Source of the DNA: Pseudomonas sp. GD04091
GTDB taxonomy: Bacteria; Pseudomonadota; Gammaproteobacteria; Pseudomonadales; Pseudomonadaceae
NCBI RefSeq assembly: GCF_029836165.1
Contig: NZ_JAOEBG010000024.1
Coordinates: forward strand, 26,683-90,682
Length of the DNA: 64,000 nucleotides
Direction of reading: 5' to 3'
In this document: positions 39,950 through 48,736 of the stretch, piece by piece
How the letters are laid out: each line of letters begins with the position of its first letter
Position numbering within the stretch: position 1 is the stretch's first letter
Program-made: the position numbers and the translations under genes
Notes under the pieces: model-generated
The model's database searches: none
Told to the model about the DNA's origin: nothing
Seen by the model: the letters and a program-made list of their open reading frames with translations, nothing else

Positions 39950-40438
39950 ATGCGTTTGACCATTGGCATTCTGCTGGCGGCATTGTTCAGCCCTCTGGCG
40001 CAGGCCGAACTGATCGACGAAATCAACGACCGTGGCGAACTGCGCATTGCGGTGCTCGGCGATGCGCCACCCTATGCGTTCAAAGAGAACGAACACCTGA
40101 CCGGCTTCGAGATCGAGTTGGGTCAGGCCCTGGCCAAGGAGCTGGACGTACGCGCCGAGTTCGTCGAAACCTCCGCCGAGGAAGTGCTGCCAGGGGTGGA
40201 AAGTGGCAAATACGACATTGCCTTCAAAGAGGTCGAACCTGACCAGAAGCTCGGGCCGGCACTGGACAGCAGTGAGCCGTTCGCTCAGAAAAAACGGGTG
40301 ATTCCCTTCCAGAAGGGCAACCCAGCCTTCGAGTCAGCTGTGAACAATGCCTTGCAGCGGATCGAGGACGATGGCCGGTTGGCTGACCTGGAAAGCAAAT
40401 GGCTCAAGGGCGCTACGCAAGCGACTGAGGGACAGTAA
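39950..40438 (+). CDS. Short family-3 solute-binding-like periplasmic protein
   Basis: Protein of 162 residues with a signal peptide (cut near AQA/ELID, about residue 19) and the start of an amino-acid binding protein: INDRGELRIAVLGDAPPYAF, TGFEIELGQALAKEL, GKYDIAFKEVEPDQ. Then it jumps to a C-terminal lobe-1-like ending, FQKGNPAFESAVNNALQRIEDDGRLADLESKW. Typical members have about 240-260 residues, so most of lobe 2 is missing, yet the frame is intact with a ribosome site (AGAAAGGGGCACTC). Either a minimal binding or signalling protein or an in-frame deletion. Confidence 0.75.
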   Translation: MRLTIGILLAALFSPLAQAELIDEINDRGELRIAVLGDAPPYAFKENEHLTGFEIELGQALAKELDVRAEFVETSAEEVLPGVESGKYDIAFKEVEPDQKLGPALDSSEPFAQKKRVIPFQKGNPAFESAVNNALQRIEDDGRLADLESKWLKGATQATEGQ

Positions 40439-40464
40439 CATCGCATCGCCGGCTTGCCCCGCGA

Positions 40465-40968
40465 TCAGACCGCAGCCAGCGCTCGCTGCGCCTCTTCGAG
40501 CTCCAGCTCGCTGAACACCTGCACCCCTTCTCGGCGCAGCAAGGCTGTGGTCACCCCTTCCCCTGCCACCTTCACGCCGGTGAAGCTGCCATCGTAGGTC
40601 AGGCGATTGCCACACGACGGGCTGCCGGACTTGAGCACCGCCACACGGATGCCGTGCCGGCGTACCAGCGCCAGCGCCAGCTGCGCTCCGGCCACAAACG
40701 CGCCGCTGACATCCTCTCCCGACAGCGTCACGACCTGTGCCTGCCCATCCAGCACCGCGCCGCCCTGCCCGCCCGGAATTTCCGCCGGCGGACGCGGGGT
40801 CGGCAGGCCACCGGCGACTTCCGGGCACAGTGGCACTACCCGTCCTTCGGCCTGCCAGCGCTGCAACAGGCCGGGATGACCACTGGCGCGCCCGTCATAG
40901 CGCACCGGCTGGCCCAGCAGGCAGGCGCTGACCAGGACCTTCGGCAGGTCAGAACGGGTCGTTGCCAC
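40465..40968 (-). CDS. DUF523 family protein
   Basis: Protein of 167 residues with the conserved cysteines of DUF523: VLVSACLLGQPVRYDG, VPLCPEVAGGLPTPRPPAEI and LKSGSPSCG. Function unknown; the Cys pattern suggests metal or thiol chemistry. It overlaps the end of the upstream oxygenase gene by 20 nt, so the two are one transcription unit. Confidence 0.85.
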   Translation of the reverse strand: MATTRSDLPKVLVSACLLGQPVRYDGRASGHPGLLQRWQAEGRVVPLCPEVAGGLPTPRPPAEIPGGQGGAVLDGQAQVVTLSGEDVSGAFVAGAQLALALVRRHGIRVAVLKSGSPSCGNRLTYDGSFTGVKVAGEGVTTALLRREGVQVFSELELEEAQRALAAV

Positions 40969-41572
40969 GGCGGCGGAACCAACCCGTCAGCGAAAGGCGC
41001 TCGCGCCCGGCGGGAAGGACTTCGTGAGGCACATCGCCCGAGAGGAACACCACCAGGCTGCCAGCCACGGGCTGCACATCATGCTCGACACCGCCCTTGA
41101 GGAACATGCGCAACTGTCCGCCGTCCTCCGGCTGCCAGGCGTCATTCAGGTAGAACACCGCCGACACCATGCGCCGATCATCGTCTCGAAAGCGGTCCAG
41201 GTGGCGCTTGTAGAAGGCGCCGGGCGGGTACAGGGCGAAATGGCATTCGAAATCCTCGAGCCCCAGGAACAACCCCTGGTTGATGGCCTGGCGCAGGCCG
41301 TCCATGGCGCCGAGGTAGCGGTCGCAGACCTCGGACTCGCCGGGGTCCAGCCACTGGATCTGGTCGCCGCGAATGGCCTCGCGTACTTCCTGCGCGGCGC
41401 CACGCCCCACACCGGCTGGGTTGAGATCGCCTTCGGCGTAACGACGCCGGCACTCGAGCGCGAGCTCGCGCACCAGCGCGTCGGGCAGGAAGAGATTCTG
41501 CTGTGACCAGCCACGGGTGGCCAGGTCATCGACGATCGCCGTCAGCAGCGGATGTTCGAAAGGAATGTGCAT
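40949..41572 (-). CDS. 2-oxoglutarate/Fe(II)-dependent oxygenase (prolyl-4-hydroxylase type)
   Basis: Protein of 207 residues. The C-terminal half carries the facial triad: RHLDRF (His and Asp), VPHEV (distal His) and RLSLTGWF (Arg binding 2-oxoglutarate). It is close to the P4Hc group that includes SM-20/EGLN-like bacterial proteins, some of which hydroxylate elongation factor Tu (PPHD in Pseudomonas is the known example). Target here not known. Operon with DUF523 gene. Confidence 0.82.
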   Translation of the reverse strand: MHIPFEHPLLTAIVDDLATRGWSQQNLFLPDALVRELALECRRRYAEGDLNPAGVGRGAAQEVREAIRGDQIQWLDPGESEVCDRYLGAMDGLRQAINQGLFLGLEDFECHFALYPPGAFYKRHLDRFRDDDRRMVSAVFYLNDAWQPEDGGQLRMFLKGGVEHDVQPVAGSLVVFLSGDVPHEVLPAGRERLSLTGWFRRRGNDPF

Positions 41573-41693
41573 GGCGCATCATAGCCATTCGGCAAGTCGC
41601 CGCACAGCGCCACTTGGTCAGGAAGCGCCCCTGGCGACTCGACAAAGCCCCGCCACGCCAAGGACAATGGCGGCCTGCCGACAGGAGTCCTGA

Positions 41694-42446
41694 ATGCGCC
41701 GTCTGTTTTCCCTTCTTCTGCTGATGATCTGCACCATGCCTGTCTGGGCGGACACCCTCGATCAGCTGTACAAGGCCGCCGGCTGGCCCGACCAGCGCGC
41801 CCATTTCAACGATGCCGTGAGCGCCGCCCAGCAGCGCTACCGCAACAGCCTGCCACCGGCCGTCTACCAGGCGCTGGTGAGCAACAGCAACCAGCGCTTC
41901 CAGGCCCAGGCCATGGACCGGCGGGCGCAGGCGCAGCTGCGCGCCAACCTGGCGAACCCCTCGCCGGCCCTGGCCTTCTTCCAGTCGCCGCTGGGGCGCA
42001 AGGTGGTCGCCGCCGAGTTGCTGGCCACGCGCAAGGATCAACTGGCCAGGAACGCCAAGGGCCTGCCGAAGATCCAGGCCAGCGACAACCGCCTACTGAT
42101 CATCGGCCACCTGGCCCAAGCCCTGCCCGCCCGCGAAGCCGGTGCCGAGGTCAGCCTGGCGATAGCCGGGGTGGCGGCCGACAGCCTGAGCTCGATGCTG
42201 CCTGGCCTGTTCGGGGGCGGCCAGGCCCAGAACCTGCTCGATGGCCAGCGTCAGCGCCTGATGAACCAGGTGGGCGAAGACCTGAACAACACGCTGCTGT
42301 ACGTCTATCGCGACCTGTCGGACGCCGAGCTGGAAGCATTCGCCACCTTCGCCGAATCACCGCAAGGCCAGGCCTATTACAAGGCCGCCGTGACCGCGGT
42401 GCGCGCCGCCCTGGCCGTCGGCCAGAACGCCGCGGACCTGAACTGA
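41694..42446 (+). CDS. DUF2059 exported protein
   Basis: Predicted 250-residue exported protein with signal peptide MRRLFSLLLLMICTMPVWA (19 residues) and helical mature part. The C-terminal region (about 190-245) with LYVYRDLSDAELEAFATF and SPQGQAYYKA is the DUF2059 signature. Function unknown. Its stop codon abuts the stop of the convergent hydrolase gene (TGATCA at 42444-42449). Confidence 0.8.
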   Translation: MRRLFSLLLLMICTMPVWADTLDQLYKAAGWPDQRAHFNDAVSAAQQRYRNSLPPAVYQALVSNSNQRFQAQAMDRRAQAQLRANLANPSPALAFFQSPLGRKVVAAELLATRKDQLARNAKGLPKIQASDNRLLIIGHLAQALPAREAGAEVSLAIAGVAADSLSSMLPGLFGGGQAQNLLDGQRQRLMNQVGEDLNNTLLYVYRDLSDAELEAFATFAESPQGQAYYKAAVTAVRAALAVGQNAADLN

Positions 42447-43373
42447 TCAGCCCAGGCGCTGACCGAGGAACGCGAAGTAGCGCTGGCGGATGCCGGGCAG
42501 TTCGTTGGCCAGGTGGTGTCGCGCCTCGGGCAGCATGAGAATCTGCGGATCGGCGAACTTGGCCTTGAGTACCTTGAGGTTATAGGGCCAGTCCACGGTA
42601 GCGTCCGCCTCCCCTTGCACGATCAACGGCCGCCGCGTGCTCTGCGGTGCCGCCTCGATGCGCTTGACCCACTTCATCAGTGCGCCGACCCACGCGGTCG
42701 GCAGGCGCCGTGGCTGCAGCGGATCGGCCTCGAGGAACGGCAGGAAGGCTGGATCGTTGGTGTTCTCGCTGAAGCGTCGCTCGATGCCGTTGACGAAGTG
42801 GCGCAGCACGCAGTAGCTGAACTTCGACCAGTGCCAGGCGTGCGGGCGCACCAATGGCGCCAGCAGGATCACTTCGCCGTCGGCCGGGCTGCGGTCGCCC
42901 CGATGCAGCAGGTGATCGACCACGATCGCGCCCCCGGTGCTCTGTCCGCAGAGGTGCCAGGGGCGTGGCAGGTCGAGCGACCGGGCTTGTTCGAACAGCG
43001 CATCGAGTACCTGCTGGTAGGTCGCGAAGTCGTCGATGCTGGCCCGCTCGCCGCTGGACAGGCCATGGCCCGGCAGGTCGCAGGCGATCACGGCGTAGCC
43101 CTGGCTCAGCGCCCATTCGATCACATGCCGGTACAGACCCATGTGATCGTAATAGCCGTGCAGCAGGAACAGCGTCGCCACCGGGCGCTCGGGTAGCCAG
43201 ACCTGCCCGACCAGATCGAAGCCCGAGGCCTGGAAACCACCCAGCCAACTGAGCGCGGGCAGCGTAAGGCCGTAGAAGCGCTGGTAGACCTGGCTCTGGG
43301 CGGACGGCGGCTGACGATCGGCGAGGGGCGACAGGCTGCTGCGCAACAGGTCAGGGTGGAAACTGGCGGGCAT
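42447..43373 (-). CDS. Alpha/beta hydrolase (serine aminopeptidase S33 / lysophospholipase-like)
   Basis: Protein of 308 residues without signal peptide. Features: FLLHGYYDHMGLYRHVIEW (oxyanion HG), CDLPGHGLSSGERA, nucleophile elbow CGQSTGGA, acid in QGEADATVDW and C-terminal His in LPEARHHLANE. This is the monoglyceride lipase/lysophospholipase PldB-like pattern; substrate not determinable. Confidence 0.87.
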   Translation of the reverse strand: MPASFHPDLLRSSLSPLADRQPPSAQSQVYQRFYGLTLPALSWLGGFQASGFDLVGQVWLPERPVATLFLLHGYYDHMGLYRHVIEWALSQGYAVIACDLPGHGLSSGERASIDDFATYQQVLDALFEQARSLDLPRPWHLCGQSTGGAIVVDHLLHRGDRSPADGEVILLAPLVRPHAWHWSKFSYCVLRHFVNGIERRFSENTNDPAFLPFLEADPLQPRRLPTAWVGALMKWVKRIEAAPQSTRRPLIVQGEADATVDWPYNLKVLKAKFADPQILMLPEARHHLANELPGIRQRYFAFLGQRLG

Positions 43374-43518
43374 TGGTACATCCGGACTGGAGCAAGTATT
43401 GATCTGCGATATTCAGCTCTGGGCCGTGCCATGGCAAGCTTGGCCACCATTCATCGAGCAACTCTGATCGCTGTGGAACGGGCAAGCCCGCTCCCACAGG
43501 GAAGCCTGCGGATCACCC

Positions 43519-44088
43519 ATGCCAACCCGACACGCCAAGTCATTCTTCGGCATCCTCGCCGCCCTGCTCTGCGCCGCCGCCCTGTGGTGGGCCTACGACA
43601 GCTTCCAGTCCCGCTACCTGCGTCCGTTCGACAACCAGGCCACCTTCTTCGACGGCAGCCAGCTGCGCCTGCCGCCCGAGTTGGCGGGCCCAGGCCCGAT
43701 CCGTGTGGTGCACTTCTGGGATCCGGCCTGCCCGTGCAACGTCGGCAATCAGCAGCACCTGGGCGAACTGGTGGCGCACTTCGCGCCGCTGGGCGTCAGT
43801 TTCCATGTGCTGCAAAAAGCCGGCAGCCATGGCCAGCTGCCGGCCAGCCTCGACGCGCTCAAACCCCTGGCCAGCTTGCCCGGCAGCGATTACCTGCCGG
43901 CCACGCCTGCCGTGGCGATCTGGGACCATGACGGCAGGCTGGCCTACTTCGGGCCGTACAGCGAAGGCGCGGTGTGCAATTCGAGCAACAGCTTCATCGA
44001 GCCGATCCTCAAGGCGCTGAGCGAAGGGCGTCAGGTGCAGGCGTCCAACACCCTGGCGGTGGGCTGCTACTGTCCCTGGGCCGACTGA
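43519..44088 (+). CDS. DUF6436-type thioredoxin-fold membrane-anchored protein
   Basis: Protein of 189 residues: N-terminal membrane anchor (about 8-26), then a thioredoxin-like domain with VVHFWDPACPCNVGNQQHL, where CPC replaces the usual CxxC, cis-Pro in LPATPAVAIWD, and extra Cys near the end (VCNSS, VGCYCPW). A periplasmic redox or metal role is plausible. It overlaps the convergent acetyltransferase gene by 22 nt. Confidence 0.8.
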   Translation: MPTRHAKSFFGILAALLCAAALWWAYDSFQSRYLRPFDNQATFFDGSQLRLPPELAGPGPIRVVHFWDPACPCNVGNQQHLGELVAHFAPLGVSFHVLQKAGSHGQLPASLDALKPLASLPGSDYLPATPAVAIWDHDGRLAYFGPYSEGAVCNSSNSFIEPILKALSEGRQVQASNTLAVGCYCPWAD

Positions 44089-44633
44089 CGCACCCGCGCC
44101 GGATTGCCCACCACCACCGCCCCCGCCGGTACATCACGGGTCACCACGCTGCCGGCGCCGACCACCGCGTTGTCGCCGATGGTCACCCCCGGCAGGATGA
44201 TCGCCCCGCCGCCGATCCACACGTTGTCGCCGATGATCACCGGGCGCCCGCTCTCAAGGCCGCTGCGGCGCAGTTCAGGATTCAGCGGGTGGTCGGCGGT
44301 GTAGATCTGCACCGCCGGGGCGATCTGGCAGTCGGCGCCGATGCGCACCGGCAGCACGTCGAGGATCACGCAGTTGAAGTTCATGAACGTGTTGGCGCCC
44401 ACGCTGATGTTGTAGCCGTAGTCGCAGTGGAACGGCGGGCGGATCACCACCCCTGCGCCGACGCTGGCGAAGTGCGCCTGCAGCAGGTCATGGCGCGTTT
44501 GGTTGGGCAGCTCGCCGCTGCCGTTGTAGCGGTGCATCCACAGCCGGTTGGCGGTCTGCTCGGCCTGCAGCTCGGGGCAGCCGGCGTGGTAGAGCTGGCC
44601 GGCCAGCATCTTCTGTTTTTCGCTGAGGGACAT
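44067..44633 (-). CDS. Sugar O-acetyltransferase (maltose/galactoside acetyltransferase type)
   Basis: Protein of 188 residues: N-terminal Mac domain (about 4-55, SEKQKMLAGQLYHAG) and left-handed beta-helix hexapeptide repeats (IGADCQIAPAVQIYT, IIGDNVWIGGGAIILPGVTIGDNAVVGAGSVV). Catalytic His is in YTADHPLN. Moves acetyl from acetyl-CoA to a sugar. ATG at 44633 has AAGGAG upstream; the frame extends to 44777 but into the neighbouring divergent gene. Confidence 0.9.
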   Translation of the reverse strand: MSLSEKQKMLAGQLYHAGCPELQAEQTANRLWMHRYNGSGELPNQTRHDLLQAHFASVGAGVVIRPPFHCDYGYNISVGANTFMNFNCVILDVLPVRIGADCQIAPAVQIYTADHPLNPELRRSGLESGRPVIIGDNVWIGGGAIILPGVTIGDNAVVGAGSVVTRDVPAGAVVVGNPARVRQSAQGQ

Positions 44634-44721
44634 GGAAACTCCTTGTGGGGGACTATGCTCATTTCGCGAATCCGCCGATGATCGGACCACATTTTTCCCC
44701 TCGAGTGCACAAGGAGTCTCG

Positions 44722-47088
44722 ATGAAGCGCAGCCTGACCCTGCTGGCGGTTGTGATTGCCGTGGCCGCCGCTGGCACCGGTTACTGGTACGTGCGGGGCA
44801 AGCAGCCCCAGCGTGAGGGCGAAGTGGTCATCGCCGGGCTGCAGGCGCCGGTCAGCGTGCGTTTCGATGCCCGCGGCGTGCCGCACCTGCAGGCGCAGAA
44901 CGAGCAAGACCTGTACCGCGCGCTGGGTTATGTGCACGCCCAGGACCGGCTGTTCCAGATGGAGATCATGCGCCGTCTGGCCCGTGGCGAGCTGGCCGAG
45001 GTGCTGGGGGAGAAGCTGCTGCCCACCGACACCCTGTTCCGCAGCCTGCGCATTCGCGATCAGGCGGCGCTGATGGCGCGGCGACAGGACCCGCGGTCAC
45101 CGGCCTTGCAAGCGCTGCAGGCTTACCTGGATGGCGTCAACCAGTGGCAGGCCAGCCATCCGAAGCCGATGGAGTTCGACCTGCTCGGCATTCCCGCCCG
45201 CCCCTTCACCGCCGAGGACACCCTGAGCATCGCCGGCTACCTCGCCTACAGCTTCGCCGCGGCGTTTCGCACCGAGCCCGCGCTGACCTACATTCGCGAC
45301 CAGCTCGGCCCCGAATACCTGAAGATCTTCGACCTCGACTGGCACCCGGACGGTGCCCTGGCCACACCGCTGGCCAGCGCCGACTGGCGCAGCCTGGAGC
45401 AGCTGGCACACCTGAGCCAGGACGCCCTGGGCGATGCCGGCATCCCGCAGTTCGAAGGCAGCAACGCCTGGGCCGTGTCCGGCAGCCATACGCGCAGCGG
45501 CCGCCCGCTGCTGGCCGGCGACCCGCACATCGCCTTCGCCGTGCCGGCGGTCTGGTACGAGGCCGAGCTGTCGGCGCCGGGCTTCAACCTGTATGGCTAC
45601 TTCCAGGCACTGAACCCGTTCGCGCTGCTCGGTCATAACCGTGATTTCGGCTGGAGCCTGACCATGTTCCAGAACGACGATGTCGACCTGATCGCGGAAC
45701 AGACCCATCCGGGCGATCCCGAGCAAGTCATGGTCGATGGCCGTTGGCAGCCGCTGGAAAAGACCGAGCAGAACATCGCGGTGAAAGGCGAAGACCCCGT
45801 CACCATCACCCTGCGCCGGTCGCCCCACGGCCCGATCGTCAACAACGTGCTGGGCGATACCGCCGGGCCCACGCCCATCGCCATGTGGTGGGCGTTCCTG
45901 GAAACCGAGAACCCGATTCTCGAGGGCTTCTACCAGATCAACCGCGCCGACACCCTGGCCAAGATGCGCGAGGCGGCGACCCAGGTCCAGGCGCCGGGTC
46001 TGAACCTGGTGTGGGCCAACGCCAAGGGCGACATTGGCTGGTGGGCGGCGGCGCGGCTGCCGATCCGCCCGGATGGGGTCAATCCGGCGTTCATCCTCGA
46101 CGGCAGCACCGGCCAGGCCGACAAGCCCGGGTTCTACCCGTTCAGCGCCAATCCCCAGCAGGAGAACCCGGCCAGCGGCTACATCGTCTCGGCCAACCAT
46201 CAGCCACCGGCGACCATCCCGGTGCCCGGCTACTACAACCTGGCCGACCGCGGTCGCCAGCTCGATCGTCGCCTGAACGATCCGGATATCCGGTGGGACA
46301 CCCAGAACAGCCAGGCCCTGCAACTGGACACCAGCACCGATTACGGTCCGCGCACCCTGGCGCCGCTGCTGGCTACCCTGCGCGGCGTCGCCCAGGGCGA
46401 TGAAGAGAAGGAGCTGGTCGAGCAACTGGCCGCCTGGCGTGGCGACTACCCGCTGGATTCGACCAGCGCCACGCTGTTCAACCAGTTTCTCTACGAACTG
46501 GCCTTCGCCGCCCTGCACGACGAGCTGGGCGACACCTGGTTCCCCGTGCTGATCGGCACCCGCGCCATCGACGCCGCCCTGCCGCGCCTGGCCGCCGATC
46601 CGTCATCGCCGTGGTGGAACCTGCGCGGCGGCAGCGAGCACAGCGACCGCAGCGCCGTGGTACGCCTGGCCTGGCAGCGCACCCTCAAGCACCTGCGCGA
46701 AACGTTGGGCAAGGATTCGGCCAGCTGGCAGTGGGGCAAGGCCCATACCCTCACGCACAACCATCCGCTGGGGGTGAAGAAACCACTGAACCTGCTGTTC
46801 AACGTTGGCCCGTTCGCCGCACCCGGCAGCCATGAAGTACCGAACAACCTGTCGGCGAAGATCGGCCCGGCGCCCTGGCCGGTCACCTATGGACCGTCGA
46901 CCCGGCGCCTGATCGATTTCGCCGATGCCGGTGCGGCGCTGACCATCAACCCGGTCGGGCAGAGCGGGGTACCGTTCGATCGGCACTATGACGACCAGGC
47001 CGAGGACTATATCCAGGGGCGCTATCACAAAGTGCGCATGGGGGTGATCCCGGCGCAGAGCACATTGCGCCTGTTGCCCGGCGAATGA
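44722..47088 (+). CDS. Penicillin acylase-family Ntn hydrolase (acyl-homoserine-lactone acylase-like)
   Basis: Exported 788-residue precursor. An N-terminal hydrophobic signal or anchor (about 4-24) is followed by the alpha chain, a linker, and the self-cleavage site before Ser247 in FEGSNAWAVSG, where Ser becomes the N-terminal nucleophile of the beta chain. GRPLLAGDPHIAF, GHNRDFGWSLTMFQNDD and the Asn in IVSANHQPPA (catalytic Asn) fit the family. Pseudomonas relatives include PvdQ, QuiP and AHL acylases; true substrate unknown. ATG 44722 follows AAGGAGTCTCG. Confidence 0.88.
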   Translation: MKRSLTLLAVVIAVAAAGTGYWYVRGKQPQREGEVVIAGLQAPVSVRFDARGVPHLQAQNEQDLYRALGYVHAQDRLFQMEIMRRLARGELAEVLGEKLLPTDTLFRSLRIRDQAALMARRQDPRSPALQALQAYLDGVNQWQASHPKPMEFDLLGIPARPFTAEDTLSIAGYLAYSFAAAFRTEPALTYIRDQLGPEYLKIFDLDWHPDGALATPLASADWRSLEQLAHLSQDALGDAGIPQFEGSNAWAVSGSHTRSGRPLLAGDPHIAFAVPAVWYEAELSAPGFNLYGYFQALNPFALLGHNRDFGWSLTMFQNDDVDLIAEQTHPGDPEQVMVDGRWQPLEKTEQNIAVKGEDPVTITLRRSPHGPIVNNVLGDTAGPTPIAMWWAFLETENPILEGFYQINRADTLAKMREAATQVQAPGLNLVWANAKGDIGWWAAARLPIRPDGVNPAFILDGSTGQADKPGFYPFSANPQQENPASGYIVSANHQPPATIPVPGYYNLADRGRQLDRRLNDPDIRWDTQNSQALQLDTSTDYGPRTLAPLLATLRGVAQGDEEKELVEQLAAWRGDYPLDSTSATLFNQFLYELAFAALHDELGDTWFPVLIGTRAIDAALPRLAADPSSPWWNLRGGSEHSDRSAVVRLAWQRTLKHLRETLGKDSASWQWGKAHTLTHNHPLGVKKPLNLLFNVGPFAAPGSHEVPNNLSAKIGPAPWPVTYGPSTRRLIDFADAGAALTINPVGQSGVPFDRHYDDQAEDYIQGRYHKVRMGVIPAQSTLRLLPGE

Positions 47089-47137
47089 GGGTGCAAAGGA
47101 GGGGCTGGCGCGCAGCCCTTTCCAGACGATCCCGGAT

Positions 47138-48523
47138 TTACAGCGCGGCCAGGCCCAGTGCCTGGGCGCATGCCTGCAGCGACCGGCGCTCGCTCTGGGC
47201 ATACAACGCCAGTTCATCCTGCACGCTCAGCCCGAGCGCCGCCTCGAAGGCATCCCGATTGGCATTGCTGCCGTAATCGGCCTGTCCATCGTCCCCCAGG
47301 TTGGACTGGAAGATCCCCGCCGCGCTTACCGGCAGAAAGTCTTCGTACACCAGTGCCTCGAAATGCACATGCCCGGCGTCGATCAGCCCTTGCAGGCTGT
47401 CCGGGCGCTGGGGCTGTCCGCGTGCCGCCAGCCCCTGCTCGGTGGCGAAATAGCGGAAGTACGCCAGCCCCTGTTCGCGCATCTGCGCCAGGTCATCGGG
47501 GAACGCGACGAAGTGCTCCTTGAGCAATCCCATGTAGCGCTCGGCGTTGGCATCGGTCGGTGCGCCGCCCAAGGCCGCACGGGTCGCATCGAGCAGGCGG
47601 TCGTACAGCTGGCGCCCCTTGGGCGTGAGCGCCGCGCCACGTTGTTCGATTTCGCCGAAGCGCGCCGTGTGGCTGCCTTGCGCATCGCTGAAGGCGACCT
47701 TTTCCTGCAGGGCCTTGAAGCTGGTCTGGCGCAGCAGGATCGGGTAGCGCCGGGTGGGTGGGCCTTCGACCACGGCTTTCGGTGGAATGCCCTTGGCCGG
47801 CATGCCCAGCTGGATCGCGTCGATGTCCAGGGTGCGCGGAGTCAGGTGGTTGATATGCGGGCCCTTGAACGCCACCACGTCGGCGATCAGCCGGTGCTGG
47901 TCGTGCAGCTGCTGGTACTGCTCGGCGGTGACGGTGGCCTCCTGGTGCCAACGGAAGGTGTGCAGCGCCTCGTAGACGAAGGTGTCGGCGTCGGCCTGGC
48001 TCAGGCCACCTTCGCGCTCGCATTGGGCGATCAGTTCCAGCACGCGCGCAGTGAAGATCTGTCGTTTGGCCAGAATGCGCTGGGCCAGTTCGCGCAGCTG
48101 CGGGTTATCGATCAGCTCCAGGCGCAGCAGCGAAGTGAACACGCGGAACGGGCTGATGTGCAGCGACTGTTCGTGCACGGCACGGAATGCGGTGGAGTGC
48201 ACCGGCACGCCGGCCGAGCTCAGGTCGTAGTAGCCCACAGGTTCCATGCCCATCACCGCGAACAGGCGGGCGATGGTGGCCAGTTCTTCGGCAGTGCCGA
48301 CGCGGATGGCGCCGTGGCGCTCCTGGTCGAGGCGCTCGATCTCGCCGGTCCAGCGCAAGGCCTCGGCCACCTTGGGCTGCGCGGCCATGACCTGCTGGTT
48401 GATTTCGCTCACCAGCTCGAGCAGCGTGCCGTACAGGGGGACTTCCTGCTTGTACATGAGCGACATGGCGGCAGAGAACTGCGCGCGAATGCTGTCGGGG
48501 CTGACGAAATCGTGGGCGGGCAT
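47138..48523 (-). CDS. hglS: 2-oxoadipate dioxygenase/decarboxylase HglS
   Basis: Fe(II) enzyme of D-lysine catabolism turning 2-oxoadipate into D-2-hydroxyglutarate. The 461 residues (DUF1338 family) contain His70 in ERHGAIR with Arg74, His226 in GPHINHLTPR, and the metal-binding Glu region FGEIEQRG (Glu293), agreeing within one residue with the P. putida enzyme as I recall it. It sits beside the LysR/amaB/amaA genes as in P. putida. Upstream gap holds a REP element. Confidence 0.93.
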   Translation of the reverse strand: MPAHDFVSPDSIRAQFSAAMSLMYKQEVPLYGTLLELVSEINQQVMAAQPKVAEALRWTGEIERLDQERHGAIRVGTAEELATIARLFAVMGMEPVGYYDLSSAGVPVHSTAFRAVHEQSLHISPFRVFTSLLRLELIDNPQLRELAQRILAKRQIFTARVLELIAQCEREGGLSQADADTFVYEALHTFRWHQEATVTAEQYQQLHDQHRLIADVVAFKGPHINHLTPRTLDIDAIQLGMPAKGIPPKAVVEGPPTRRYPILLRQTSFKALQEKVAFSDAQGSHTARFGEIEQRGAALTPKGRQLYDRLLDATRAALGGAPTDANAERYMGLLKEHFVAFPDDLAQMREQGLAYFRYFATEQGLAARGQPQRPDSLQGLIDAGHVHFEALVYEDFLPVSAAGIFQSNLGDDGQADYGSNANRDAFEAALGLSVQDELALYAQSERRSLQACAQALGLAAL

Positions 48524-48632
48524 CGCAAGCTTCCTGGGTGAGTGGAGGACACTTACATGAAAACTGGGAATGGAGTTGCCGTTAAAGCGAAAAAAAGTGC
48601 GGGTTTCATTCCTTTTTTGATCGACCTGTTAG

Positions 48633-48730
48633 GGCCATGGGGCTGCTGCGCAGCCCTTTCGCTCCTACATGGAAACGCACTCGCCTGTAGGAGCGGCCTT
48701 GTGTCGCGAAAGGGCCGCAAAGCGGCCCCG
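48633..48730. repeat. REP element between hglS and LysR gene
   Basis: CATGGGGCTGCTGCGCAGCCCTTTCGCTCCTACA and GTAGGAGCGGCCTTGTGTCGCGAAAGGGCCG are mirrored halves with imperfect palindromes. It ends 6 bp before the LysR stop. Confidence 0.75.
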
Positions 48731-48736
48731 GCGATC

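Noticed and set aside
39950..40438. Short solute-binding protein as a frameshifted pseudogene
   Set aside because: The reading frame, signal peptide and C-terminus are all in one frame with no sign of a frameshift, so it is kept as a coding gene with an internal deletion.
40949..41572. 2-oxoglutarate oxygenase as the missing PhnY of the phosphonate locus
   Set aside because: Its motifs place it in the prolyl-hydroxylase group rather than the PhyH/PhnY group, and it is 20 kb away in an operon with DUF523.
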